Below are positions 56,029 to 63,970 of a stretch of DNA of 64,000 bases, one piece after another (position 1 is the stretch's first letter; every line of letters starts with the position of its first letter). The stretch spans positions 310,001 to 374,000 of the forward strand of contig NZ_JBDKWZ010000006.1 of assembly GCF_039710355.1 (NCBI RefSeq). The letters run 5' to 3'. Source of the stretch: Rapidithrix thailandica. Its GTDB lineage: Bacteria > Bacteroidota > Bacteroidia > Cytophagales > Flammeovirgaceae. The notes under the pieces were generated by a model that saw nothing but the letters and a program-made list of their open reading frames with translations, did not search any database and was not told the DNA's origin. Both the position numbers and the translations under genes were made by a program.

Positions 56029-56200
56029 TCGATTATATCGGCAAACCCATTGCCGCCTATAACGGGGAGGTGGAATACGATATTTACGGCAGGCAATATC
56101 CGCAGCTAAACCAAAGGGAAGTAACATTTTATTCCTTTCCGGAACCAGGGGCAAATCATTATCATAATGGAAGAAAATATAACTACTTTTAGCACCCAGC
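56029..56200 (+). pseudogene. Rhs / polymorphic-toxin core relic
   Basis: The plus strand reads FDYIGKPIAAYNGEVEYDIY, then GRQYPQLNQREVTF, and in the next frame FIPFRNQGQI. This is the conserved end of the Rhs core (D..G.PIAAYN....D.YGR....FIPFR.QGQ) that precedes the hypervariable toxin tip. One frameshift separates the two halves, and the YY.RFRYY tail is not preserved. The intact N-terminal shell is absent from the window. Confidence 0.65.
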
Positions 56201-56565
56201 AAAATCACCCAACATGCGCATCGCGATTTTGCAGACCTTCATGGAAAACTATTACTCCCGTTTAAACTGGTGGATTTGTATCAACAAGAGACTGGGAAAA
56301 AAATGGATTTGATTGTACAATTCGGGGATTTAGGAGCCTATCCCGGTTTTTTACCTAAAGGCGATAGTAGTACAGAATCGAATGAAAATGATGGTACTTT
56401 AGGACGTTTACTAGCTTAAAAAAGGATTTAGTAGAAATACACAATCATCCCAAACAGTTGATTTGTAAAAACTATCCAGAAACAGAAAAAAAATTATAGG
56501 CAAAAGAATTGACGTTTCCCCAAAAACAGGCAAAGTTTATTCCATAAAAAAGCAAATAAAGAGCT

Positions 56566-56672
56566 AAGGACATGTTTAAAACTCTTTGTGGGAGATGCTC
56601 CTTCGAGAGGCTGCTTCTTAGGTGGTGAAAATTTTCAGTTTAGGGTTCTCAGCATAGTAGTTTTGATGGTTT
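56566..56672. repeat. Repeat C, partial copy 4
   Basis: It begins AAGGACATGTTTAAAACT and includes GGAGATGCTCCTTCGAGAGG and AAAATTTTCAGTTTAGGGTT, all found in copies 1 or 2. The far end is missing, cut by the sequence before the racemase gene. Confidence 0.65.
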
Positions 56673-56845
56673 TTCGAAACTATCACTAAAGGAAAGAAAT
56701 AACAATCGATGCGGAAAAGAATAAGCTAAGCATTACTTTTATAAATGATTTCATTTCTAGCTCATAGTGGGGAAAGGGTTGAACCATTGTACAAAAAAGT
56801 AGTAACATTGAAAACATTTTAACAACTTTAGAGGAAGATATACAA

Positions 56846-57541
56846 ATGAAAAAAATAGGATTAGTGGGTGGAATTAGTTGGACATCCACCATCGATTATT
56901 ACAAATACATTAATGAAGGGGTCAATCAAGCATTAGGAGGGTTACAATCCGCCGAAATTGTTCTTTATTCCCTGAATTTTGCGGATATCCAGAATAAAGG
57001 TTGGGAAAACTCTTTTGAGTTACTTTTAAATGCCTGTGAAGAGTTGAAAAAAAGCAAGGTAGACGGAATTGCATTATGTGCCAATACAGCTCATTTATTT
57101 GCGGATGAAATTCAGAAAAGAATTGATATCCCGTTGATAGATATTATTACAGCAACAGCACAGGGGATTAACTCGAAAAAAATAAATAAAATAGGGTTAC
57201 TGGGCACAAAGTTTACGATGGAAATGGGCTTTTATCGAAAGAAGTTTAGCGAATATCAAATAGAAATATTGACTCCTGAAAAGCTTACCAATATTAACCG
57301 TATTCATTATCTTGTAAAAGAAGAGTTAGGAAAAGGTATTATCAAGGAAAGTTCGAAGAAGGAATTCATTCAATATTCTGAAAACCTTATTCAAAAAGGA
57401 GCACAAGGTATTGTTCTGGGTTGTACCGAAATACCTCTTTTAGTTAACGAAAGTGATTTTAACTCAATCCCTATTTTTGACACCACCAAAATTCATGTGC
57501 AAGCTATTTTAGATTTTATATTGGATAAACCTGGAGCTTAA
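56846..57541 (+). CDS. Aspartate/glutamate racemase family protein
   Basis: A 231-residue enzyme with both catalytic Cys motifs: LCANTAHLFADEIQ at about residue 80 and VLGCTEIPLLVNE at about 194. Other family marks are the N-terminal KIGLVGGISWTSTIDYYKYI and DTTKIHVQAILDF at the end. It interconverts D- and L-amino acids (aspartate or glutamate) without cofactor. It has no co-directional neighbour. The start is 19 bp after an AGAGGAAGATA purine-rich stretch. Confidence 0.85.
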   Translation: MKKIGLVGGISWTSTIDYYKYINEGVNQALGGLQSAEIVLYSLNFADIQNKGWENSFELLLNACEELKKSKVDGIALCANTAHLFADEIQKRIDIPLIDIITATAQGINSKKINKIGLLGTKFTMEMGFYRKKFSEYQIEILTPEKLTNINRIHYLVKEELGKGIIKESSKKEFIQYSENLIQKGAQGIVLGCTEIPLLVNESDFNSIPIFDTTKIHVQAILDFILDKPGA

Positions 57542-57552
57542 TAAAAACCTCC

Positions 57553-57667
57553 TGTGCTAGTGAACAAATAGTCAAAATAAAAAACATCAACTTGAAATTC
57601 AACAAATTAGAAAACGAACAAAAATTCACTAAACCAAGTTGATAGTCGCTATAAGTTGACTAGCACA
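57553..57667. repeat. Nested inverted-repeat element
   Basis: The outer arms TGTGCTAGT (57553-57561) and ACTAGCACA (57659-57667) and the inner arms ATCAACTTG (57586-57594) and CAAGTTGAT (57635-57643) are perfect inverted repeats. No coding sequence lies between them. It could be a small hairpin transposon or a structured RNA. It lies directly after the racemase gene. Confidence 0.55.
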
Positions 57668-57778
57668 ACGGGTTATCTCCACTATATTTCTTTACAAACT
57701 TGAAATATATTGCCTGATTGTTTGGCAAACTCTGATAACCCTAACTTGGGTTTGAAGATTTTTTCTTCCGTATATTTG

Positions 57779-57840
57779 CTTTCGTAGAAAGGACGAATAT
57801 TTGGGCTTTCAATCACCCATTCGCCATTTCACTCATTCAC
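57779..57840. repeat. 61-bp direct repeat, copy 1
   Basis: TTTCGTAGAAAGGACGAATA, then TTTGGGCTTTCAATCACCCA and TTCGCCATTTCACTCATTCA. A second copy lies at 57914-57974 with few differences. Between them is CACTCAATGAATTGTCCATT and a partial inverted piece of the same motif. Confidence 0.6.
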
Positions 57841-57913
57841 AATCTCACTCAATGAATTGTCCATTACTGAATGAGTGAGGAAATGATATAGTGAGATGAT
57901 GACAACTATAACT

Positions 57914-57974
57914 TTTCGTAGAAAGGGCGAATATTTGGACTTTCAATCACCCATTCACCATTTCACTCATTCAC
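57914..57974. repeat. 61-bp direct repeat, copy 2
   Basis: TTTCGTAGAAAGGGCGAATA and TTTGGACTTTCAATCACCCA match copy 1 at 57779-57840. It ends just before the EEP gene stop. Confidence 0.6.
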
Positions 57975-57991
57975 CATTTTAAAATAAATCG

Positions 57992-59020
57992 CTACCGCAC
58001 AAAGATAGTTTTTATCAGCCCATGATCCGTGGTATATTTTGCATTATCACCAATATGATCGTTCCAGACTTTCAATTCTTTGAACGACCATAATTTTTTG
58101 CGGGAATAAGGATAAAATTGTTCGCTGAATAAGATATGGTCCAAGGTGTCTTTCATCCCATCGTGTTCGTGTGTATAGGTACTATCACTGATAGACCTGA
58201 AATTCTGCATGATGGCACTTGAGTACAAGCCTTTGTCGTTGGAGCTTGCCACATGGCTCGCATCGTACAAGCGGTAACTTGCCTGAGCAGTGACAATAGA
58301 CAATGCATTACTGGTCACATTGTCATTAAAATCACCAAGCGCCACCGCAGGAATATCATTTCCCTTTAAGGTATTGGTTAAAATCATTCTTAAGGCAGTG
58401 GCCTCCGATACTCTTCTGATGGTAGACAATGCATCTCCCAAGGCCTGAGAGTGCCGATTGGTTTGTTGGTTTTGGCCTTCTTTGCGGTCCAGCCGGGTGG
58501 GAAGTTTGGATTTAAGATGTGTAACAAACACCTCCATACCGGGCTCCTCAGGAAAATCAGGATGTTGTACCGACAATTGTAAAATAGAACGTGAAAATTT
58601 GTTGATGACCACTTCAATATCGTCATCCTCATCTTCCACCGGGCTACTGCTATGATCCACTTCTCTTTTTATCAAGCGGAACCCCTCCGGAAAATTTTTA
58701 TGTACGGCAGTCCGGGAAACGGCCAAGGGTTTCCTTACAGCCGCTGCCACTGCGATATCGTACCATGTGTCTTTGATAAAAAACAGGTTGTAAGCGTCTT
58801 GCAAGCCGGCCTTTTCAAAAGCCTCCACCAAACATTCCTTTGACCACAACTCTTGAAAAGCGATGATATCCGCATCCAATACATTGAGCATTTGTCCGGT
58901 CCATGCGATCTTTTCGGCATACTCCGCCTGAGTATAACGTTTGTCTCTCCAGGGTGTATCCGGTAACTGAAGGTTGTACAAATTGAAGCTTGCAAACGAT
59001 AATATGCGTGCCATAAGCAT
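57992..59020 (-). CDS. Endonuclease/exonuclease/phosphatase family protein
   Basis: A 342-residue EEP-fold enzyme (start 59020, or 59014 at the next ATG). Metal and catalytic motifs are visible: SFNLYNLQLP (Asn), ADIIAFQELWS (Glu), VTHLKSKLPT, ALGDFNDNVTS (Asp-Phe-Asn), LDHILFSEQF and the final TDHGLIKTIF. No signal peptide or T9SS domain is seen. The substrate could be DNA, phospholipid or a phosphate ester. Its order and length match small-molecule or nuclease members. Confidence 0.85.
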   Translation of the reverse strand: MLMARILSFASFNLYNLQLPDTPWRDKRYTQAEYAEKIAWTGQMLNVLDADIIAFQELWSKECLVEAFEKAGLQDAYNLFFIKDTWYDIAVAAAVRKPLAVSRTAVHKNFPEGFRLIKREVDHSSSPVEDEDDDIEVVINKFSRSILQLSVQHPDFPEEPGMEVFVTHLKSKLPTRLDRKEGQNQQTNRHSQALGDALSTIRRVSEATALRMILTNTLKGNDIPAVALGDFNDNVTSNALSIVTAQASYRLYDASHVASSNDKGLYSSAIMQNFRSISDSTYTHEHDGMKDTLDHILFSEQFYPYSRKKLWSFKELKVWNDHIGDNAKYTTDHGLIKTIFVR

Positions 59021-59141
59021 TATAGTTTACGTAAAAACACCTATTTTGCAAGCTCAAGTACGTGAAACTTTTATGGATTTCAAAATGCAGCTTTTATTTC
59101 CTCATTGCAGTCCGAACACCCGTATTGGAGGACATTATTCG

Positions 59142-59891
59142 CTATGGTGATGGAAAGCTTGATTTGACATACCAATATTTTTTAACCCACTCTTCCTTTT
59201 CAAACTCTTTTTCGTACACTTTGATAATGAGAGTATCATTGTCAGCCCACCTAATTTCTTCCACCGCCCAATCCGTAGAGGGGTAACTGCTATATTCCGT
59301 TAAATATTTCTGCGGATGGTTTTTATTCGACTCGTCCACCTTGATGACACCCATAAAGCATTCCTTCTGCTCATACATATAGTTGTAGTAATAGACTAAA
59401 AAGTCATTTCCCGGGGAGGATATTGGAAGCTCCACAGCTCCATCTCCAATGGAAATGATTTCATATTGGTTATTTGTAAGACTATCGACCATCACTAATT
59501 GACCGAAACCCAAACTTTCGGAAGTAAAGTAATGGATCACCACATACATACTACTTTCCGGATAGTACCCCACAAATTCACTCCCGCGATGACCTTCCGC
59601 TGTTGCATCGTAATGATAGTTCTCAAATTTAATTTTATCGCCTTTGGTTTTTATAAAAAAATGCGACTCCGTAAGTTCGACTTCGGGTAGCTTGCTTTTT
59701 ACAGCGGGTTTTGCCTGATCGAATTCCGCTTTGGTGGCATCCGTAAATTCCATTGTTGGCAATGCCTCATAACGATCCATATAACCGACTTCATGATATG
59801 TTTTTTTACTTTCTTGTCCATAGGCCATTAAAGACAGGAACAAGGTGATGAATAAGCATATTCCTTTCATACGTAATCTCGATCTTTTCAT
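59142..59891 (-). CDS. Secreted protein, unknown function (249 aa)
   Basis: A signal peptide (GICLFITLFLSLMAYGQ) follows a short basic prefix, so either the ATG at 59891 or the next one at 59870 may start it. The mature part is beta-rich (VELTESHFFIKTKGDKIKFE, GHRGSEFVGYYPESSMYVVI, FLVYYYNYMYEQKECFMGVI) and probably a beta-propeller fragment or a beta-sandwich. No family is recognised. It is not in an operon with its neighbours. Confidence 0.65.
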   Translation of the reverse strand: MKRSRLRMKGICLFITLFLSLMAYGQESKKTYHEVGYMDRYEALPTMEFTDATKAEFDQAKPAVKSKLPEVELTESHFFIKTKGDKIKFENYHYDATAEGHRGSEFVGYYPESSMYVVIHYFTSESLGFGQLVMVDSLTNNQYEIISIGDGAVELPISSPGNDFLVYYYNYMYEQKECFMGVIKVDESNKNHPQKYLTEYSSYPSTDWAVEEIRWADNDTLIIKVYEKEFEKEEWVKKYWYVKSSFPSP

Positions 59892-60205
59892 GTTTGAAAC
59901 TTCCCCTGTACGGTTATGATTTCATATACCGTTTGATTTTTTATACATTTAAACGCATCCCGCGTACTATTGGCTAAAGGTAGTGATTAAATATTCAATT
60001 ACCGGTCCCTTTTTGTACTGAGAAAGTGATTAAACTTCTAAACGCATGTTACACTTATAAGAGATTGGATCAACCGGATCATAGGAATAACGGTTGGGAG
60101 CCATTGATGTACCGGGCAAGATCCATCCTTCACACAAGCCGTGCAAAGGCGACCAGGGCGTAAATATGCATGACGTACAGATAATACGCCATGCATATTT
60201 ACCCT
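59892..60205. other. Intergenic region
   Basis: No gene. It holds a short piece related to repeat D (ATAACGG...CATTGATG.ACCGGGCAA at about 60087-60122) and the terminator at 60155-60204. Confidence 0.4.
60155..60204 (-). terminator. Terminator-like hairpin after the deaminase gene
   Basis: CGTAAATATGCATG pairs with CATGCATATTTA (offset by one base), with GGG and CCC closing the stem. It lies 2-50 bp after the stop of the minus-strand deaminase gene. Confidence 0.6.
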
Positions 60206-60667
60206 TTACTTTTGCTGCCTTTCAAACTGCCTGGAAAGGTGCTGACATTCCTCCTCTAATACCCCTCTTGTAACTTCAGGCTTCTTCCCCCATTTGGGAA
60301 TATTCTCCGTACTCAGGATTTTAAATTCGGAAGAATACCCTCCTACGTCTTTGACCGACACTCCATAAATGACTTGAGGAAGCCGATGATGCCGGATTAA
60401 ATAAGAACACATGATACAAGGCTCATGGGTGGTATAAAGTATGCTTTGCGAAAGCTTGTCGGCATGCCCCTGTTGAATGGCATCACGAACGGCCTCTATT
60501 TCGGCATGGTTCGTAATATCACGGGTAGTTTTTCCCGATTCAATGCCTTTGCCTATTACTTCGTCGCCATAAACGATCACGGCCCCGACAGGCGGATTCC
60601 CGTTTGCAAGAGCTTCTTTGCCCAGCGCTACGGCCATTTTCATAAAGTTGGTATGTGAGTCTGACAT
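60206..60667 (-). CDS. Nucleoside deaminase, guanine deaminase-like
   Basis: A 153-residue zinc-dependent deaminase. The zinc-ligand motif NHAEIEAVRDA (His-Ala-Glu) lies at about residue 53, and EPCIMCSYLI supplies the two Cys ligands (PCxxC) at about 82. Residues VGAVIVYGDEVIGKGIES and YGVSVKDVGGYSSEFKIL fit the tadA/guaD group. It deaminates guanine or a related base in nucleotide salvage. The family length is about 150, so it looks complete. Confidence 0.85.
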   Translation of the reverse strand: MSDSHTNFMKMAVALGKEALANGNPPVGAVIVYGDEVIGKGIESGKTTRDITNHAEIEAVRDAIQQGHADKLSQSILYTTHEPCIMCSYLIRHHRLPQVIYGVSVKDVGGYSSEFKILSTENIPKWGKKPEVTRGVLEEECQHLSRQFERQQK

Positions 60668-60983
60668 AGTTTACCGGTTTATTATTAAATAAGTTTAAGA
60701 CTGTGATCAGCCAATGGGCTTCCATCAAAGGCCCCGGTTCATCGTTTACATGGTTTTGTTTCACAAGTTCCCATGCGGCAACCACCATGCCCGATGCCCC
60801 GGCCAGTTCCAATTTGCCCCCGCCTCATCTTCAAATAAAGATACTTTTGGCTAATATTACTTGTAATACGCTCTTAAAAGTTCCAAAACGTTTGAGATAA
60901 ATCTGTAATCACTAATGGCTTAGTGGTTGAAGGGGGTTTAAACTATATTTGTATTCGCTAGAACTTGTAACCAAGTTAGAAAA
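60668..60983. other. Intergenic region upstream of the Crp/Fnr gene
   Basis: No gene is supported. A 90-aa minus-strand frame at 60540-60812 overlaps the deaminase start in another frame and shows no family signature. AT-rich promoter sequence lies at 60840-60983. Confidence 0.35.
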
Positions 60984-61565
60984 ATGGATACTGAAAAAAT
61001 CTTAAATAAAATTGGGGAAATGTATTCTCCCTTATCCCTTGCATGTCAACAAGAATTCATGGCCAATTCTGAGATTCTCACACATAAGAGGGGCGAAATT
61101 GTTGTGCGTGAAGGGCATTATTCTCATAAAGCATATTTAATTGTACAAGGCTGTGCAAGAGCCTATTATTTGAAAGACGGAAAAGATATTTCCGATTGGT
61201 TTGCTTTTGAAAATGAGTTTATGGCTTCCATTGTCAGCTTTTTTAGCGAAGACCCTAGCCCCCACTATGTCGAATTTGTTGAGGAGTCAACCGTCATTGA
61301 GTTTTCAAGGGATACCGTTAACAGCCTTTCCGACAAATACCATGATTTCGAACGCCTCATCAGTAAAGTTGTAACGGCCACCATGTTGGGGCTCCGGGAA
61401 AGATTATCCTCAATACTATTCAACAAAGCGGAAGACAGGTACGAGCAATTGATAAGTATTCGCCCTGATATAACCAACAGGGTTCCCCTAACACATCTTG
61501 CTTCTTATTTAGGCATTACGCTTGAGACATTAAGCAGAATCAGAAACCCCAAAAACCGAATTTGA
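60984..61565 (+). CDS. Crp/Fnr family transcriptional regulator
   Basis: A 193-residue regulator with an effector-binding barrel (EIVVREGHYSHKAYLIVQGC, ADAYYLKDGK-like ARAYYLKDGKDISDWFAFEN) and a C-terminal winged helix with THLASYLGITLETLSRIR. There is no classical FNR Cys cluster. The stop codon lies inside a perfect TTGAT-N4-ATCAA box, and a second identical box lies upstream of 62134, so I infer that this regulator controls the two genes downstream. The same design is seen with the regulator at 18290-18832. Confidence 0.85.
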   Translation: MDTEKILNKIGEMYSPLSLACQQEFMANSEILTHKRGEIVVREGHYSHKAYLIVQGCARAYYLKDGKDISDWFAFENEFMASIVSFFSEDPSPHYVEFVEESTVIEFSRDTVNSLSDKYHDFERLISKVVTATMLGLRERLSSILFNKAEDRYEQLISIRPDITNRVPLTHLASYLGITLETLSRIRNPKNRI

Positions 61566-61575
61566 TTTATATCAA
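61562..61575. promoter_or_regulatory. FNR-type box, upstream of 61623
   Basis: TTGATTTATATCAA is a perfect TTGAT-N4-ATCAA palindrome. It overlaps the stop codon of the Crp/Fnr gene and lies 48 bp upstream of the small membrane-protein start. Confidence 0.8.
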
Positions 61576-61622
61576 ATGAATACTCTTCCATTAAGGTGAC
61601 TTTTGTCAAAAAGCATAAAAAA

Positions 61623-61961
61623 ATGGAAGAACAAAACCAGCAAAAAAAATCAATCTGGGGAAATTGGTGGGAACCTCTTAGAAAATGGGTGTATCCGGCT
61701 TGGCTTATGTATGAAACTTCAATCCGTTTTTATCATTACGCTCAAGGTGTTCATACTTATTTTGAAAAGCATCAGGAGGGCCTGGCATCATATATTGGAG
61801 AAATTGGCACGCTAACCTTAGACCTTATATGTAGTGTTGCCACTTTTGCCGGTTGCACTGTCTTTTTAACAATGCCTGCTTGTTTTCTTTTATACAAATT
61901 CTTCAAAGAAGATAATTTCATCAACACGAGATTTGAAGAAAAAATAAAAATATTGTTTTGA
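61623..61961 (+). CDS. Small membrane protein
   Basis: 112 residues if started at 61623 (MEEQNQQKKSIWGNWWEP); the ATG at 61596 is an alternative but lies further from family-like sequence. The N-terminus is amphipathic and Trp-rich, and two hydrophobic segments follow (LASYIGEIGTLTLDLICSVA and TFAGCTVFLTMPACFLLYKF). No family is recognised. It is preceded by a perfect FNR-type box, so it is probably controlled by the adjacent Crp/Fnr regulator. Confidence 0.6.
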   Translation: MEEQNQQKKSIWGNWWEPLRKWVYPAWLMYETSIRFYHYAQGVHTYFEKHQEGLASYIGEIGTLTLDLICSVATFAGCTVFLTMPACFLLYKFFKEDNFINTRFEEKIKILF

Positions 61962-62077
61962 ATTTCTCTCCGCTCAACGATTCGTACCTTCAACGAAATC
62001 CCTCGTGAAGTTGCACTCCCGGGCTTCGTCCTCACATTGTATAACAGGGCTTTCACTGCACTCTGAAGAAACCGAAT

Positions 62078-62091
62078 TTGATTTATATCAA
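62078..62091. promoter_or_regulatory. FNR-type box, upstream of 62134
   Basis: TTGATTTATATCAA is identical to the site at 61562-61575 and is embedded in the same longer sequence AACCGAATTTGATTTATATC AAATGA (split here for length). It lies 42 bp upstream of the oxidoreductase start. Confidence 0.8.
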
Positions 62092-62133
62092 ATGAGATCC
62101 CATCTGGGAGATTGATTTTTGTAAAAAAAACAG

Positions 62134-62712
62134 ATGAAAAAAATACTAATTATTAACGGGCACCCCGATAAGGAAAGTTTCAATTTTGGTATCAGTGAAG
62201 CCTATAAAAACGGTGCGGAAGAAGCAGGCGCAGAAGTTAAAGAAATACTTATTCGAGAGCTGATGTTCAACCCGAACCTTCAATTCGGATACAGACAGCG
62301 AACCGAACTAGAACCAGACTTATTAGAAGCACAAGACAAACTAAAATGGGCGGACCATTTAGTCTGGGTATACCCTGTTTGGTGGGGCTCCGTACCTGCA
62401 ATAATGAAAGGTTTTTTAGACAGGGTTTTACTTCCGGGGTTTGCTTTTAACAAAAGAAAAGAGTCGTTGTGGTGGGATAAACTTTTTAATGGCAAAACGG
62501 CAAGAATAATTTGCACATTAGACCAACCCTCCTGGTATTACAGATGGATTTACGGAAGACCAAGCCATAATGCCATGAAAAAATTAACGATGAACTTTAT
62601 CGGGGTAAAAAAAGTGCGAATCACCACCATCGGGCCTATAAGGTTATCTAAAGAAACGTTTAGAGCAAAATGGTTAAAAAAAGTCGAAAAACTGGGACAA
62701 ATGAACAAGTAA
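62134..62712 (+). CDS. NAD(P)H-dependent oxidoreductase, flavodoxin-like fold
   Basis: A 192-residue quinone reductase-type flavoprotein. It begins KKILIINGHPDKESFNF (flavin phosphate loop). HLVWVYPVWWGSVPAIMKGF at about 73-92 and DRVLLPGFAFN are typical of the YwrO / KefF / MdaB group. It reduces quinones or other oxidants by two electrons. The FNR-type box upstream suggests regulation by the Crp/Fnr protein at 60984-61565. It ends 32 bp before a strong terminator. Confidence 0.88.
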   Translation: MKKILIINGHPDKESFNFGISEAYKNGAEEAGAEVKEILIRELMFNPNLQFGYRQRTELEPDLLEAQDKLKWADHLVWVYPVWWGSVPAIMKGFLDRVLLPGFAFNKRKESLWWDKLFNGKTARIICTLDQPSWYYRWIYGRPSHNAMKKLTMNFIGVKKVRITTIGPIRLSKETFRAKWLKKVEKLGQMNK

Positions 62713-62743
62713 TAACTCGCGGCAAGCATGCATAAAAACACAG

Positions 62744-62780
62744 GGCGTTTGGATGAAGTACCAAACGCCTTTACTCTTTT
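62744..62780 (+). terminator. Intrinsic terminator of the oxidoreductase gene
   Basis: GGCGTTTGG pairs with CCAAACGCC around ATGAAGTA, followed by TTTACTCTTTT on the plus strand. Confidence 0.85.
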
Positions 62781-62939
62781 CAAAATCCGTTAAATAAGAT
62801 AATATTTTTAATCGAAGAAAGGACGTAAATAGAGAATGACACGAACCATCCACTGAGGAAATTGTAAAACATTTATGAATACAAAAAGCAGATGTTACTG
62901 CTCTCCTGCACTATTTTTTCTGCCATGAAATCTACAAAA

Positions 62940-63863
62940 TTATGATGCCGGATTAAAAGGCGAATAACTCATAAACTCCCAATGTACAGTATGATGATCG
63001 TGGGTAATCACCCAGTCAGAAACGGTGAAGAGCCAATAGCGCCCTGTGCCCCCGGTTTTGCTCAAATCGTCAGCACTGTTTTGGTCGAAAAAGACCTCGG
63101 CTTTTCCGGTCAATTGAAGTGTTTTTTGTTGCTCAAAATCGATGAAAAGCAGGCCCGCATTCGGATTCTGAACCATATTTCCCAAGGTGTTGTACATACT
63201 ATTGCCTCGATAATCCGGTATTTTGAGAGTCTGCCCATCCAGAACTTCCACAAAACCGGGCTGCCCCCCGCGGTGCGAAGCATCTAAGCGCTGGTCTTTG
63301 CTTTGGCTGCCTACAAACAGGGTATCCGAGGAGGCAATCCACGCAGAAATAGCCGCTGTGAATGTTGTACCGAAGTCTTTGCCGGCCACTGTTTTCTGAA
63401 ACTTTTCAGGAGTGGAAACCACTCTTTGTTGAATGTATTTCGGGCAATTCGGATAGGCTTCCCAGATGTCCACATCAATTTTATCAAGATCCGTACGGGC
63501 CCGGCCATTTACCCGGAATCTTCTTCGGGTGCTTAATTCAATGAATAGCGAACCTAAAAACGGTTGGCTCTCAATATTGTCAAAGAATACATCATTGGGA
63601 TCGCTGTAAATCATATTTCGATCAAAGGATATCCTGTTTGGGGAGGGTACGGATACAAAGCCAAGGTCTCCGATCAGTAAGGAAGTCCAGAGTTTGCCTT
63701 GTTGGTCTGCAGAGCTTACAATGGCCATGGGTTGTTTCTCAATGAAATTAATGGCGCCCTTGATGATGCTGTCGGTAACAATCCTGCCGTTGGAGTTGGC
63801 CTGGATTTCTTCCCCGGCTTTTCTTTGGACTTCCTTTTCTCCTTCGTGATATATATTTTCCAT
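62940..63863 (-). CDS. Pyridoxamine 5'-phosphate oxidase-like FMN protein
   Basis: A 307-residue protein with a split-barrel FMN-binding domain: PMAIVSSADQQGKLWTSLLI at about 45-65, NRISFDRNMIYSDPNDVFFD, then GSLFIELSTRRRFRVNGRAR and a second similar block (GTTFTAAISAWIASSDTLFV, GGQPGFVEVLDGQTLKIPDY). It resembles the two-domain PNPOx-like proteins found next to DsrE-family genes. It probably binds FMN or heme. The stump of such a DsrE gene lies directly upstream. Confidence 0.8.
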   Translation of the reverse strand: MENIYHEGEKEVQRKAGEEIQANSNGRIVTDSIIKGAINFIEKQPMAIVSSADQQGKLWTSLLIGDLGFVSVPSPNRISFDRNMIYSDPNDVFFDNIESQPFLGSLFIELSTRRRFRVNGRARTDLDKIDVDIWEAYPNCPKYIQQRVVSTPEKFQKTVAGKDFGTTFTAAISAWIASSDTLFVGSQSKDQRLDASHRGGQPGFVEVLDGQTLKIPDYRGNSMYNTLGNMVQNPNAGLLFIDFEQQKTLQLTGKAEVFFDQNSADDLSKTGGTGRYWLFTVSDWVITHDHHTVHWEFMSYSPFNPAS

Positions 63864-63970
63864 AGGCGAGTGAAGTTTAGAAGGGCTGCCAAGGCATTGA
63901 ATACGCGTCCCAAAGCTTCTTCGGAACCTGCTTTGGGTTCTGACAGAACTACAATTGCTGTTTTACTCAT
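63864..63970 (-). pseudogene. DsrE-family protein, N-terminal stump
   Basis: The minus strand starts MSKTAIVVLSEPKAGSEEAL, followed by GRVFNALA, a DsrE-like start (nucleotide loop after the first strand). From about 63886 the sequence no longer fits the family, and the frame continues only as an antisense-like shadow over the PNPOx gene. A full DsrE domain needs about 115 residues. It looks deleted at its 3' end where the PNPOx gene begins. Confidence 0.55.

Larger units (their letters stand above)
55464..56845. other. Gene-poor region with Rhs and repeat relics
   Basis: No intact gene in 1.4 kb. It includes a terminator (55947-55970), an Rhs core relic (56029-56200), a further open piece on the plus strand to about 56418 (RDFADLHGKLLLPFKLVDLY, then GRLLA and stop) and a partial repeat C (56566-56672). 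Confidence 0.6.

Noticed and set aside
60540..60812. 90-aa minus-strand frame overlapping the deaminase start
   Set aside because: It is mostly the deaminase start in another frame, with no recognisable domain.
63716..63886. Tail of the 84-aa frame after the DsrE-like start
   Set aside because: After about 30 residues it is a shifted-frame shadow of the PNPOx gene.
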